DNA of 64,000 bases from Nectonema munidae (Eukaryota > Nematomorpha > Nectonematoida > Nectonematidae): contig JAUIRK010000934.1 of the NCBI GenBank assembly GCA_030549495.1, forward strand, positions 685,462-749,461, written 5' to 3'. Below are positions 43,740 through 55,686 of the stretch, piece after piece. The position numbers and the translations under genes are program-made. The notes beneath the pieces were generated by a model that was not told where the DNA came from, did no database searches, and saw only the letters and a list, made by a program, of their open reading frames with translations. Numbering within the stretch: the stretch's first letter is position 1; each line of letters begins with the position of its first letter.

Positions 43740-46700
43740 TAGTGTTCGCAAGCCCACACAATCCTCCGCTCATTCCCTCAATAAGGAATTTCGTTTATAA
43801 TTTTTTCGAAGCCGGCATTTATACACATTAACTTGCTCAAACTTAGAACCTTAACCGCTGCATTCAAGATTAAAATTGCATGTAAATTCAAAACGAAAAC
43901 CCAGCACCACTCCTGCCACTACGAGAAAACAACTATACCTTTCTCTTGAAGCAACCTCATCCATCCCACTCATTCATTATTTCAGGTGCTTCCATCGTGA
44001 TTTTGAGATCATCGGTCTATCCGGATAAATTTTATTGTGTTGAAAGATAAATGAGTTTTATTTGGGCATATCATACGCACGCGACCTTGTAATTTATTTA
44101 CTTTAAAATTCTCCTCATTCTATGAAGCGTAACTGGTTGATTTAGTAGAGTAACAAATTGAGAATTAAAATGTAAATTTCATCATCATCCTCTTTTTCAT
44201 ATCCACCTCTCCAAATATCTGTTATCAAAATTTACGTCATCATTATCAGCTTCTTCTTTCATAATCATTTTTCGTCTCCGAAGCACATGCACGATAATAA
44301 TGAGATAAATTCCCCCTTAGGTTTTTTCACTTTTCGCATTTTCACACACAAACTGACTGACTGCTCTTAAGTACTAGAACTTTGTAAATCTGATAATGAG
44401 AGACTCATTAAAGAAGAGCTATAAAGAACAGTTCTCAACAGCCAGTTGGTTAACGTTGATGCGGTGCCCCCTCTACATATTTACTGTTATAATTCATCCC
44501 CCTAATTATAATCTCCACACACTGTTCTATCTTTTGCCTCTGGCTTAGAAGTTAATTTGTTAATAATATATATATGTATATACTTCAATATTATATTTCC
44601 TACATATATGCTTTCTCTCTCTCTACCTATCTGAAGGAGCCTTGAAGGGCCGAAGTATCGCATCTCCTGATTGAGTATTTGCGTTTCATCAATAAAGTTT
44701 TTGACTTAAACTTGTTTACTAACAAGGTTAGATTAGAAAATATACTATGATTATTTTTAACAACCTAATACTTCTTTATGGTACCACTATAACATAGAGG
44801 TCATTAAAAATTGTCTCTCTCTTTAAAAATTTTACCAAGTTGTATTCCTATTTTATTATTTCAAATCAAACACGGAACAAATATAGAAAGTCATCAAATT
44901 AAAAGCACAGCAAAATCTAGGTATGTAGTCCAATACTCAAGAATTAAAATCAATATTAAAATCAAATTAGAACGTAAAATCAAGAACGCAGAAAACTTTA
45001 TTATAAAAAAAGTATCAAATTAAACACACTGGAAAGTCTAGGTATACCGTAGAAAAGTGTGATTCAATAAATATTTAAAATCACAATGATCTTTACACCA
45101 TACCTCCTCTTTGTTATTATATCAAATTATGCATGGAGAGATTTTATCCTAAATCGTAGTAAAATGTAATGTTGAATAAAATTATGAGAGGTTAATGGAT
45201 GCTTGTTTTTATCCTTTTGAGGATTAGAAAGATGGTGGCTAAAAATATAAGGAGCTATCTCCCGTGCCCAACCCCTTAAAGTTTTGGAAGATACCAATTA
45301 ATACATTTTAAATTGTTTATAGATGGCGTAAATTTTTTAATTTTTATAAAGGGGCTAGGGCTAATGGTAGTGACAAAACATGACGAATACTCAGGTTTCT
45401 ATTGACTAGAAGGCCCTCATCTACGGGGGACAAAGGAGGCATATGCGCCTCTATGTATAAAAATACATAGAATACACCTCAATTGTTACAAATGAGAAAA
45501 AACTTTTGAAATGTGCTATGGAAATGCATTTTTAAGGTGTCGTTAACCTTCACAGGACACGGTCATTTGTAGTTACACGAAGGACACAGTAATAGAGTAA
45601 AAAGCCCATATACTTCAACAAGCATTTTATAAGTTTATTTGATTCATTTCTTTCTCAATTTAATGATCTTTTTTGGATAACTATAAAACCCTTAAAACAA
45701 AATCAGTGAAAAAATGGCATTACAACCTGTTAAATTGGTACATTGTTCCTCAAAAAAATTACGTCATCAGTTGACGATGTTCCATTCAATATTAGAGAAA
45801 CAAATAAAGTCCAAATTGAAATGAAAACATAAATTGCATAGTATATTCTTGGGGAAAAGGTTTTTATACCATACTTTTTTATTTAACGGCCTTGCTGCTA
45901 TTCATCTTCTCAAATAAATACTTCACCTATATTAGAAGCACAAAATATTTTTTTGGCAAGAACACATATGTTCAATCCTCATACTATCATTCGGTAAAAG
46001 TTTAAATTCTCCATTCCGCGTGAAAATAACTGAATAACAGTAGATAATGGAGTTTTGTACGTTCTTTCTCATACCTATATTTTGTCAAACTTGTTTGGGT
46101 AGCTTATTTTTATTTTAGCGAACCAAAATTTCTCATCTCTTCTTGTATATTTCACTCTTAGCACTGCCAGTATTTTTTAACCGATATTGCTCATTTGTAC
46201 GCATGTAACTTGTCTTTTTTCTCATACACTAATGATTCTGTTGCCTCTTCCAAAGACTTACTAGTATTTTCATTAAACTCTTCACATACATGGAATCTTT
46301 CTCTTTAACTACTCCAAGCTCTTCCTCTGAAGAATCTGAAATATATTATCTCAGCCCATAGAGTCTGCCTCCAATATTTTTGGCGAAAATTGGGGCTGTA
46401 CTGAAGAGGTTAAAGAATAAAAGTAGCCTTCAACACATGGATTATAAAGAAAATTACCCCGAAGAAGGCAGGAAAGTTTTTTGAAAATGTTATCCAGAAA
46501 ATTTAGTGAGGCATCAAAGCTGATTCGTTTCAGCAATACCCAAATGTCCGAACCAATCAAAGAATAGAAAGATTTGACTTATAAACGAATTTTCTGTTGC
46601 AAAAATTATATATAACTAATTTTAGCTTCCTTCAAAAAAAGAAAATAAAATAAACTTTCTAATTTTTTATCAATCTTATTACTCCATAAAACTAAATTAT

Positions 46701-47055
46701 GTTATTTTTCACTATATAAAATAATAGAATATTTTTTTTTTACTTTTTTTATATTTCTGACTATTTTTTGTTTATTCTTACAAATGTTTAGATTTACTTT
46801 ATTTGCATCATGAAAAAGACACATGTAATATTCACATTTGTTATATTTGCTTTATAGCTAAACTATCTTAAAAATTGGACTTTTTATATATGAAAAAATA
46901 GCACCAATAGATAGCTATTGAAATTCAGGTAATTAACATAAAAGTTTTAACTTGGGTCATATTTTTAATTAAAAAATTGAGTTGAATAAATTAACTGGAG
47001 TAAAAAGCCTGACTTTTTATCATAGTACAACACATGTGAAACGTGTCATTCACTT
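43740..47055. other. Spacer, no assigned features
   Basis: No gene is supported. There is a CT-rich tract near 44610-44625. A frame at about 46270-46560 changes frame repeatedly, has no recognisable family and is not called. No paired transposon ends were seen. Confidence 0.4.
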
Positions 47056-47059
47056 TATA

Positions 47060-47560
47060 AGATTATTCTTTAATTTCTTTGATAAATTCTTGAGACGCCA
47101 CATAGGCATGTGAGAGAGCTGATTGACTGATAAGTGGCTCATTATTTTTTAAAGAAAAATAAAGTTGATATAAGTGTTCAAAATTATTCAGAAAGGAAAA
47201 TTTCTGAATGGCGTCTAGAGGCTTAAGGCAACCGTTCTTAACAAAAATAGCGCTCTTGCGAGGTATTAGCCTATTAAGTGTTTATTATCATGCGCAAGAG
47301 AAGCTGCTGATATGGTAAGAATTTTTTCTTTCTTCCAATTTTCATTGATAACATCTTGCATACCAATGCCATTTTACCAGAGTATTATATTTCTCAGAAA
47401 GACCATTTTTTCTTCTGATACAAAAGTCAGATTACACTGATAGTAACAAGAACATTCATTCAGCATAACGAGACGATGTTTCGGAGGTATTTAATGTTCA
47501 GCTCGCCAAACGAAGCTTGAGCTTCTTCATCATAGTATTACTCACAATGCTTAAAATGCT
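47060..47560 (-). pseudogene. Unrecognised decayed coding-like stretch
   Basis: The minus strand has blocks that read like protein but in different frames: YDEEAQASFGELNIKYLRN, WKKEKILTISAASLAHDNKH, then NRLIPRKSAIFVKNGCLKPL and NNEPLISQSALSHAYVASQE, ending EFIKEIKE and a stop near 47062. The last block is open for about 70 codons. I do not recognise the family. Frame changes between blocks suggest a transposon or pseudogene, but exons of a host gene cannot be excluded. Its nearest neighbour is the exon-like stretch at 47776-48096 on the same strand. Confidence 0.35.
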
Positions 47561-47775
47561 TTGCCTAATGAAGTATGCTATTAAATAAAACTTTTGAAGC
47601 AAGAAAATTTTATGAACACTTAGTTAGAGCATGCATGGCTTTTGAATTTGTACATTTTTTTCAAATTGGAATGAATTTTCGAAAAAGATATGTTAAAGTT
47701 ATTTTCCTAGCTTTTGAAATCGTTTTCGGTTTCGATGATGAAGATTTTTAAAAAAAGCAATCTCTTATTTAGCTG

Positions 47776-48096
47776 CTTGCTAGATGTTCACTATTTGTAT
47801 TCGCGACCCGAATAAAATCGCTTGCGAATCCGATTTTGGATCCTGACCCTTGAGTTGCGAAGCAGAATGTGTTTTATTGGAGAGAATGAATTTTGGCAAG
47901 AATTCGTCTTTATTTTCAGGCAAAAGCACGTTTACTTCAAAAATCATTGAAGTTTGAGGATTAAAAGAAATCTTGAGCGTGTGCGCTTTTAAAATATCCA
48001 ATTTACAACGTTTCCTAAAATTTTGAATAAAGCGAAGACTACAGCGATAGCGATTGATCCAAACAGTAACAGAGCATCCCCATCCAGAGACGAATC
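47776..48096 (-). other. Possible exon(s) of an unknown membrane protein
   Basis: A splice-acceptor-like TTCTTTTTGCGCTTTTAG on the minus strand ends near 48096. After it, one frame reads SSLDGDALLLFGSIAIAVVF, then ALFKILGNVVNW, a clear transmembrane helix, and stops about 35 codons on. An overlapping frame stays open to a stop at about 47780 and reads LKAHTLKISFNPQTSMIFEV, LLPENKDEFLP and KSDSQAILFGS. GC content is near 42-45% here, above the surrounding sequence. A small indel, or an intron I could not place, would be needed to join the two. A helix followed by ILFGS recalls the N-terminus of NADPH-cytochrome P450 reductase, but this is only a faint resemblance. Confidence 0.35.
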
Positions 48097-48293
48097 TAAA
48101 AGCGCAAAAAGAAGAATTCGTTGTATCCTGTGCGTACTTCTTTTATTTTATAAAAAAGAGGAAATATGTTTTAATGCTAAAAGCTTCTTTCAAACATTCT
48201 TATAATTTGTTAAGAAGTTTCTTACGAAAAGTTTAAGTGGTTGTGATAAGGAGCTCTGCTTTCCCTTGTATGCATAGTAACAATACGGCAAGG

Positions 48294-48370
48294 CAGTGAT
48301 TCCCAACCTTTTTTTATCCCACGCACCCCTTACACTAAAAGATTTATCATTCGGACCGCACCGCTTCAAG
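48294..48370. mobile_element. hAT-like left terminus
   Basis: CAGTGATTCCCAACCTTTTT followed by ATCCCACGCACCCC has the form of a hAT end. The nearest compatible right end is at 52300-52343 (reverse complement CAGGGATCCTTAACCAGGAG). The flanking 8-mers (CGGCAAGG, TTATAGAT) do not match, so the two ends may belong to different insertions. Confidence 0.45.
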
Positions 48371-49139
48371 ATAAAACGTACCTTCTAGCAAAGTTACGGA
48401 GTTCATGATTGTCAGTTAAACTTCTTCACTATGGATAAAATAATGTGCAGAAAATTCAAGAGTATTTATTTGTACTCCAATTTTAAAGCATTTTGATATT
48501 GAAGCAATTTTCCTACACTGCCTGCTGTTGCGCGTAATGCTTAATGCAGTGCGGCACAAAGTGCTTCTAGCGAGAATAACTTCAGTCTTCCTGGCAATCT
48601 TATTTCTGCAAGAAGATCAGCTTTAAACCAAACCATCATTGCTATTCTATTTTTAAAGAGCGCTACAATTTTGTTTTAAACCTAACATCATGAAAACAAT
48701 AAATTATATTCTTTTTCAAAATGAAATAGTGTTGGGCGCTTGGGTTTAAATTTATAATTGCTGCTTTAAAAATTTTAAACGTGGCGCGGTTGCACGCAGT
48801 TTCATTTTTATTATGGCGGGTGCAGTATAATAACATGTGTTGCGAGCGCGTAGGGGCAAATTTTTACAAAGCATGCGCGACTCTAACCTCCATTGTGCTT
48901 AGGGTATAGCAGGCGAGCGTTTAAGGATTGTGGAATTAGGGTGCTCACTTTACAGCCAAAAGCATGCGAAATTATACATCTATTCTTTTTGCAGCAATAT
49001 TTCAGTTCTTTACAAGAAGTACAGAGTCTTCACTTTTTGCAATGAACTGATATGCGTTTATAAGACCATTGAAATAATTTGATTTGATAAAAAACTCCTT
49101 AAGAGTATCAAAAAGTTTTCTTTAATTTACCTACATACA

Positions 49140-49385
49140 CTTTTTTTTTTATAAGTAACCGAGTTTCTAAGGGTTCAGGCGTCAAATCAGATCGAATATT
49201 AAAGAACTTGCTTAGCAACTCTCAGCCCTCACCTGGATCTCTTGCTAAATTTTTGCAATTCTAAACATCGCTTTCTTTTCTCCATTTCCGAAGAAATAAG
49301 ACTCGTTTTGAATTAATTTAATAAAAAAATAATGTTAAGCAATCACTCAAGCCAAGTCCGTCCACTCTTAGAAATCTGGGGCCTG
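49140..49385. repeat. Dispersed repeat, copy B (inverted relative to copy A)
   Basis: This is the reverse complement of 14985-15240. Its core includes GCTTAGCAACTCTCAGCCCT, TCTTGCTAAATTTTTGCAAT and AATAAGACTCGTTTTGAATT. The family has no coding content, and neither copy shows obvious ends. Confidence 0.6.
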
Positions 49386-51875
49386 ATCCAGAAAATGGTG
49401 TTGTTTATATAAAAAAAAGGTCGCATAACTCACATTCCTCTTATATTTTACATATAATATATGGCAATACTTGATAATGATTAAATTGTCAATCGGATCC
49501 AAGATTTTTGCGTAGTACATTGGAAAAGTCAAAATTTATTCAACAAATGTTCAAAATACTTTGGGATATTAATGACCAAACATTTAAAAAATCCAATTTT
49601 TTAATTTGATATATATATTTTTTGAAATTTTAATTGATAACAACATTGTAAGTAAATTTTGTTTATTAAAAATCCCCGCAGCATATAACTTGATTAAGAT
49701 TTTTTAAAATGCTATTCGAATAATTTTATTTACAATTTATTTCCTATTTATTATCTTCCTTTGATCTCTTTCAGAAATGAATTTATGCGATGCTACTTTT
49801 GATCGATACACTATTCAATGTTTATCTTTTTTTTTCCAATTTTTATTAATAAATTTATTATTATTTGGTGGTAATATTAATATATAAATAGTAAGTGAAA
49901 AGCTAAGATCCACTTACAACAACAACATTCATTTTTCTCTTTATTCTTTCGCAACAGCTCGTGGTATCGTCCTTTAGATATTATATAAATGATAACAATT
50001 TTTAGGAAGTTTTGATACTTTTTCAGGAGCTTTTTTAAATAAATTTACTCAAAACGCAACCGGTAATCTCAGCTATTTTAATTAGTAATCTTAACAAATA
50101 CAGATGTAATATAACATTTTCACTATGATGAAAGAAGATGAAAGAAAAACACTATTGAGTGACTTATTCCACTAATTGCTTAAACTTTAGCGAATTTTTG
50201 AACAAAATGTCAGCTTTTGATACAATAATATCACTTGTTTTTTCAGTGTTACACTAAAGCTTTCAGTTTAATAGAAATTGGATAACAACTATATTTTGTA
50301 GAACAAGTTTTTGTATCAATTTTTCAGTTTTTGGATAAAGTCAAATTTATTGAAGTATTCAAACAAAGGCTTTTCTATGAAAGAGTGACGTCACTCTCTA
50401 AATACTGCTGAAAAGAGACAAATCAAAATGGAGACAAAATTTGGCGCAAAGGAGTGACAAATCAAAGCTTACCTTGTTCATTGGTGAGCTATTTCGGTTG
50501 GTATCTTTTCATTTAGTTAGTATTAGAATTATTGCTGAAGTCTTCTAATAAATTTTTCACATATTTTTGTCACTTTTTTGACATGTAACTCCTTTGATTT
50601 GTCGCTCCTATGAAATTCCATATTTTTGTCATGTCTTTTTTAAAAATTATATATGTTATGAAGTGGATAATTAACAATTTCTTGTCACTTTTTTGAGATT
50701 TGCCATTTTTGTTACTTTTTTGATTTATCACTCATTTATCATGTTACTCTTTTCAATTTTGCCACTTTTTTGATTTGTCACTCTTTTCAATTAAAAATTT
50801 TTTTGTTATGTAACTATTTTCATTTGTCCCATTTTTGAGTGGCCCACCAATAAAAGGCTAGTCTGCTATATATATGCATTAGGGCTTGAAAAATTATTAA
50901 ACCACATACCCACATTTCTAAAATTATTCTCTTAACAATTAAAAATGATTTGCACCATTTCCATGCTAATAACTCAATAACAAAGTTGATCTTGCCTTCC
51001 CACACCTTCAATTTTACATACACAATTTTTTGAAAATGTTTTCTTTTTTCTATTGAAGTATAAACAAACTTTTACAAAATATATCAAAACATTCAAATTC
51101 CTTCATCTTTTGCCGATTCGTTATTATTAATTGAAAATTGATTCAACTTTTCAATTGTAAACTTTTTGGCGATTGGAGACTCCCAAATCGTATTGTTTTG
51201 TCGGTGCCGACCGATGCGAGCCAGATTTTTTTGTGCATATATGCGGATGTGGATAGATAAATTTGTCCACGCATGACTCCAGTAAGTATCATTTTTATTT
51301 TTGTAAAAATAAATTATATTTCTTCTTTTTTAATTTGTATCACAAGAAATTTGTTTTTCTCAGTTTAATTTTGCGTAAAAATTAAAATTTCCTTGAGGCA
51401 ATTAAATAACTTAATTTATTCCTTCGCTTGACGGACACCTTTGAATAACGCGATTGACGGAGTAAATGTAATAATTTTTACACCCTTCAGTAAAGCTGTT
51501 TTTTTTTTAATTTTTCAATCAATTATAATTAAAATAAGCATTTGTGTTGAAAAATGTCAAAAAAAGAAGTGTTTTTATTGAAAAGTTATGATTTTGATAT
51601 TTGTTTTTTCCAAAATTAACGCCATCTACAATTTTATTTTTGTTCTGATTTATTTTGTTATTAATTTAAGTCAGTTTATATCTATGAAAGTGTTTTTATA
51701 TTCAGTAAGAGAAAAAAATTATTTCAATGACAAAAACTTATAGCATCTCTATGTTCTCTTGTCTACCAAGCATTTTATCTCTCTTATTTTGCTGTTTTAT
51801 TACATATTGGTCAAAATGGGGACCAGAAAATCAAAATCAATGCTTTGTTTTCTTCTTGCTCTATCCATTTTCGAG
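49386..51875. other. AT-rich stretch with degenerate short repeats
   Basis: No gene is supported. Between about 50390 and 50830 a loose phrase (TTTTTTGATTTGTCACTCTT and variants such as GAGTGACAAATCAAA) recurs in both directions, a degenerate repeat without a fixed period. The rest is featureless AT-rich DNA. Confidence 0.4.
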
Positions 51876-52260
51876 AGCTGCGATTGGGCATGACATCTTT
51901 TTCCTCATTCATGTTTTCATAAGATTTGATGACAAAGAAAGGCGCGACGCTAATGATAAAATCAGTGCTATTCGCTTTATTCACCATCACTTTGCTGAAG
52001 TTTTTTCAAAGTTTTGGACATCCCATCATGCCGTTACCATTGATGAGCAATTGGTCAGTTTCAGAGGAGTCTGTCTAGTAAAAGTTTATGATTCGCATAA
52101 ACCTGGAAGATACTGCGTCAATTTCAGGTATCGAAGACTCTTCTCATTTCTCTGGAGGTCAAAAGATTAGTCAAAAAATCAAAAGTTCCTCCAGGTTGTG
52201 GTCTTTATACGGATCGTTTTTTCGCTTCCCATGCTTTAGCTAACTCTTGTTCTTGAGACA
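51876..52260 (+). pseudogene. piggyBac transposase fragment
   Basis: The plus strand reads IGHDIFFLIHVFIRFDDKER, DKISAIRFIHHHFAEVF and HHAVTIDEQLVSFRGVCLVK. This is the stretch of piggyBac transposases around the first catalytic aspartate (VTIDEQLxxFRGR). It is followed by KVYDSHKPGRYCVNF. After a frame change LYTDRFFASHALA corresponds to the next conserved aspartate region (DNFYTS-like). The remainder is missing. It ends just before a hAT-type right terminus at 52300-52343. Confidence 0.8.
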
Positions 52261-52299
52261 TTGCTACCATTCTCTCCTCGCACCCCTCGTTAAGTTGTT

Positions 52300-52343
52300 T
52301 CGCGCCCGTTGGGGGTGCGTGCACTCCTGGTTAAGGATCCCTG
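52300..52343. mobile_element. hAT-like right terminus
   Basis: The sequence GGGGGTGCGTGCACTCCTGG followed by TTAAGGATCCCTG is a hAT-type end in reverse orientation, comparable to the left end at 48294. No matching target duplication was found. Confidence 0.45.
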
Positions 52344-52401
52344 TTATAGATGAACCGAATTTCGATACAAATGAAGATGAGTGGATTTAATAGCGATAGT
52401 C

Positions 52402-53270
52402 TTATATTTTATTATAAAAAGTTTTCCCATTATTCCTATAAGTGATTTTTCTCAATTCAGAAATATGAATTCTCATGACTTGTTTGAGCTGTGTGGAATG
52501 GCAAGTACATTTAAGGAGTATAAGTGAGGGAACTTCAGCTTTTAGTTTGGCATATACTCCATTGTTAACACCAACCATCACATTTGCGTTGTCTGATCCC
52601 AAACCAACAAGATTCGATATATTAAGATTTTTTAAACATAGAACTAATTTAATTGCAGTGACAATATGCCCAGCACGACATTCTTCAATTTCTATCAAGC
52701 CAAGATACGTTGATATAACTTTTTTTTCGATATTACTGTAATAAAGTATGGACAGACCAAGTTACTTCAGTACATTAATATCGTTAGATTCATCAATTAG
52801 CAAACTGAATTTACTCTGTCCTATATCTTTTAGTAAATTTGAGTCAAAATGTGGAAACAAAATATTTGTTTTTATTTTGGTGCATTTAGTTCTGTGCCTT
52901 TGCAAATCTGTTATCATCTTACTATCAAATGATTAGATCTTTAGCAAATCTACTAAATGGTCACAAGTACTAATGGAAGAGTGACACACATGTACAATGC
53001 AATATTACCTTCTGAACCAGATGCTTCAGATGATGTCTTCACAAATAAATGCAAAGTCTTAGCTTGAAGTGGAATAGCACTGATATCTTTTTTGGTAAAC
53101 CTTTGCTGCTTTAAATCTTCATGTTTTGCTTTTATTTCACACTTGCATCCCATACAAAATGCTTTATACTCATCAGTCATCACCAATAACTCTAACGATC
53201 CAATCTTTAAATTAAGGATCTTGAATATAATCTCTACGGAATTTCTGTTGATACTTATTTTTTGCGACAT
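52402..53270 (-). pseudogene. hAT transposase remnant, N-terminal half
   Basis: Read from 53270 downwards, the minus strand starts MSQKISINRNSVEIIFKILN. It then has a BED-like finger piece (FCMGCKCEIKAKHEDLKQQR), SKFSLLIDESNDINVLK (with the first catalytic aspartate region), STYLGLIEIEECRAGHIVTA, VGLGSDNANVMVGVNNGVY and LKCTCHSTQLKQV. This is the order of DUF4371-type hAT transposases. Frame changes occur near 52740 and 52950, and the C-terminal half is missing. The adjacent LINE fragment begins about 40 bp upstream, in the opposite direction. Confidence 0.82.
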
Positions 53271-53299
53271 GTTTATTAAAAACTATTAAATAATTATAA

Positions 53300-54241
53300 A
53301 ATAATCGTTATTTTTTGAACCTTCAAACTAGGATTATTTTGTATTATTCTCTATTTCATTCTAAAATTTTATATTGTAACTTTATTTGGTGTTTATGTAG
53401 TATTTCAAAATTTAACATTTTACAAAATAAACAAAGACGTGCCTTTAAATTTATTGATTATAAAAACCATAATAGTGTTGTGTTTAATCATAACATACTT
53501 ACTCTAGGAGAAATTAGTAAGTTTCAATTAGGTATTTTTGTTTATAAAGTAATTAATACTAAAAATATTTTCAATATTTATTATATAAAAAATAATCATT
53601 TTTATCAATATAATTTACGCTCAAAGAATAATTTACGTAATAGACGTTATAAATATACTTCTTTTAACAAACATTTTTTTAAAAAATCTATTGCCGTATG
53701 GAACTCCATTCCTTCACATATTAGGTATTTAAGAAATATTAAAAGCTTCAAAAAAAATATAAACTACACATGTTTCGTTAGTTCTTTTCCTTCTTATGCT
53801 GATTTCATTTGAAACATTTTTTTTAAATATTTTTGGATTTTCTTTTGCTTCCTCTTCTTTGTATTTTTTTTTTAGAATCTCGCCGCTTTTTTTTTTTAGA
53901 ATCTCGCCGCTTTTTTTTTCTTCATATATCCACTCATCAACTCTTCTACATCCAGATATGCTTCCTTTGCTTGAAGAATGGAATTTAACTATCAAATGAT
54001 GTTTTATGACTGTGTGTATCTAACTTGAAATTATTCTGTTTTTATTTTATTTTTCATTTTGTTTATTATGGGTTTTTTTGAGTCTATCATCCTTTCATGC
54101 TTCTTATTTCAACTCATTTATACTTCTCCGCTGAACGGATGAGGGATTTTTTTCCCATGTAAACACATAAACGAAAGTTTAGTTCACTTCATTTTTCAAA
54201 CATGAATAAAGTCTTATCTTATCTTAAAAAAAAAAAAAAAA
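53300..54241 (+). mobile_element. LINE 3' end with poly(A) tail
   Basis: Codons 53315-53812 stay open and encode the C-terminal part of a CR1/Jockey-type LINE protein: ILYYSLFHSKILYCNFIWCL, EISKFQLGIFVYKV, YNLRSKNNLRNRRYK and KSIAVWNSIPSHIRYLRNI. A 3' UTR follows with a duplicated 22-bp phrase (TTTTTTTAGAATCTCGCCGC, 53870-53910). It ends in CTTATCTTATCTT and a run of 17 A at 54225-54241. This is a typical 5'-truncated insertion, with an unbroken frame in the part kept, so it is relatively young. Confidence 0.85.
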
Positions 54242-54749
54242 ATCTGTTAAATAAAAAAAGTAAGACATACGTTTTAACCTGTTTTCAAAACAGAGTGTGT
54301 AAAAACTCTTAATTAGTATTTTTTATATACTAATATTTTTCAATACGGCAGAAAAAAATACAAAATGTGAAACGTTAAAAATGTTAAAGACAAACACCAA
54401 CTAAATAAATTAGACACTAATTTTTAGAAGTTTATACAAGAAATATTAGTTGTGATATTGTAATTAAAAAAATAGTTACAAATAATTTAAAATTTAATAG
54501 CAAAGTATAATCCAAAAATGTCTTACTGTCTTGAAAAAAAATCGAAAAAATTATATTTTCCAAATCTAAAAAAGATTTAAATAATCTAAATTGGCAGCAC
54601 TGGTTTAGCGTATGCAGTTTACCGTAACTTTATGACTGATTTTCAAAAAAAATAAGCATGACCATTTTCTTGTGTTTATTTCGTTTGAAAATCGTATTTA
54701 TATTTGGGCTAAATCCTGAATAGTTCATTTTAATTAATTAAATAAAAAA

Positions 54750-55098
54750 ATAGATAGAGCTTTGAGATTTGTTGGTAATGATAATATAAATTTCATTTGG
54801 AATAAATATCATATATTTGCCCTTGAACAAATTAATGAATTTCAATTGGCTTCTTTCATCTTCTACACGTGTAAGTATGATACTAATAATAATCATTACA
54901 TAAACTACTTTTCTATTACTGTAAATTTCGATTTGTTAGCATATAATTTAAGATGTAAAAATGAAAACTTGCGACAATTTCCTTTGTTGACATAGTTTTT
55001 TAAACAGTGCTATCAAAGTATGGAACTCACTACCAATTAAAATCAGGAAGAACATTAATTTGAAAAGAAGACTGAAGGAGTATTTACTCAGACGATGA
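54750..55098 (+). pseudogene. LINE ORF2 C-terminal fragment
   Basis: The plus strand reads RALRFVGNDNINFIWNKY, ALEQINEFQLASFIFYTC, AYNLRCKNENLRQFPLLT and, after a frame change near 54995, AIKVWNSLPIKIRKNINLKR with the closing EYLLRR and a stop at 55098. It belongs to the same LINE group as the pieces at 32800 and 53300 but to a different copy, judging by its sequence. Confidence 0.75.
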
Positions 55099-55686
55099 TA
55101 GGAATCATTTAACTATTTATGTATGTCCGTATTTATTATTATAATTATTTGAAACTGAATGCATGCATAAGTCTTATACTCTAGCTTTCTCTTTGCCTGT
55201 TTTTTGTTTTTTAAAGATATTTAATACCTGACTGTTCAACTCACTTCAATCCTCAAAAACTGATATTGAATACTTAACAAGCAAGCAAATCAACTGTCTT
55301 CTTTCAACATTGTTCTCTTATTTCTCTACCATATATGCATACATCATTTGTTTATAGACTTTATAAAGTGTTTTTTGTATCTACTATTGATTCTCCTTGA
55401 ATATTTCATTGTTTTTCATAATGTATTCTCTATTATATTGTTGAAATTCAAGGATTTCAGTAGCGGTTTTTCCCCATATTATATTCAATAATTTGTTTCT
55501 TTTTTTTACAATTATGAACATATAAAAACAACTTGTTTTTTTCGTTCAAAAATAAAATTAGTATTATTATTAATTCAGTGAAACTTTTAAAAAGTACTAG
55601 GAAATTAGAGAGAATTTCAGTTAAAAGTTGGACACCTTGAATAATATAGAAAATAAGTAAGGATTGATATTTTAAATAGGTTTTAC
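55099..55686. other. Region downstream of the Kazal gene's third exon
   Basis: The minus-strand Kazal gene should continue here or further on, because exon 3 ends in a donor site. No exon with the required phase and a cysteine-rich or terminal coding stretch could be identified with confidence. Confidence 0.3.

Noticed and set aside
46270-46560. Serine/glutamate-rich frame beginning MESFSLTTPSSSSEESEIYY
   Set aside because: The frame breaks repeatedly and no family could be recognised; too weak to call.
48294-52343. A single 4-kb hAT element between matching-type ends
   Set aside because: Flanking 8-mers do not match and the interior holds a piggyBac fragment but no hAT transposase; the ends are reported separately.
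53729-53995. Minus-strand open frame with a lysine/glutamate-rich repeat (KSGEILKKK)
   Set aside because: It is antisense to the 3' UTR of the LINE at 53300-54241 and owes its composition to T-rich repeats there.
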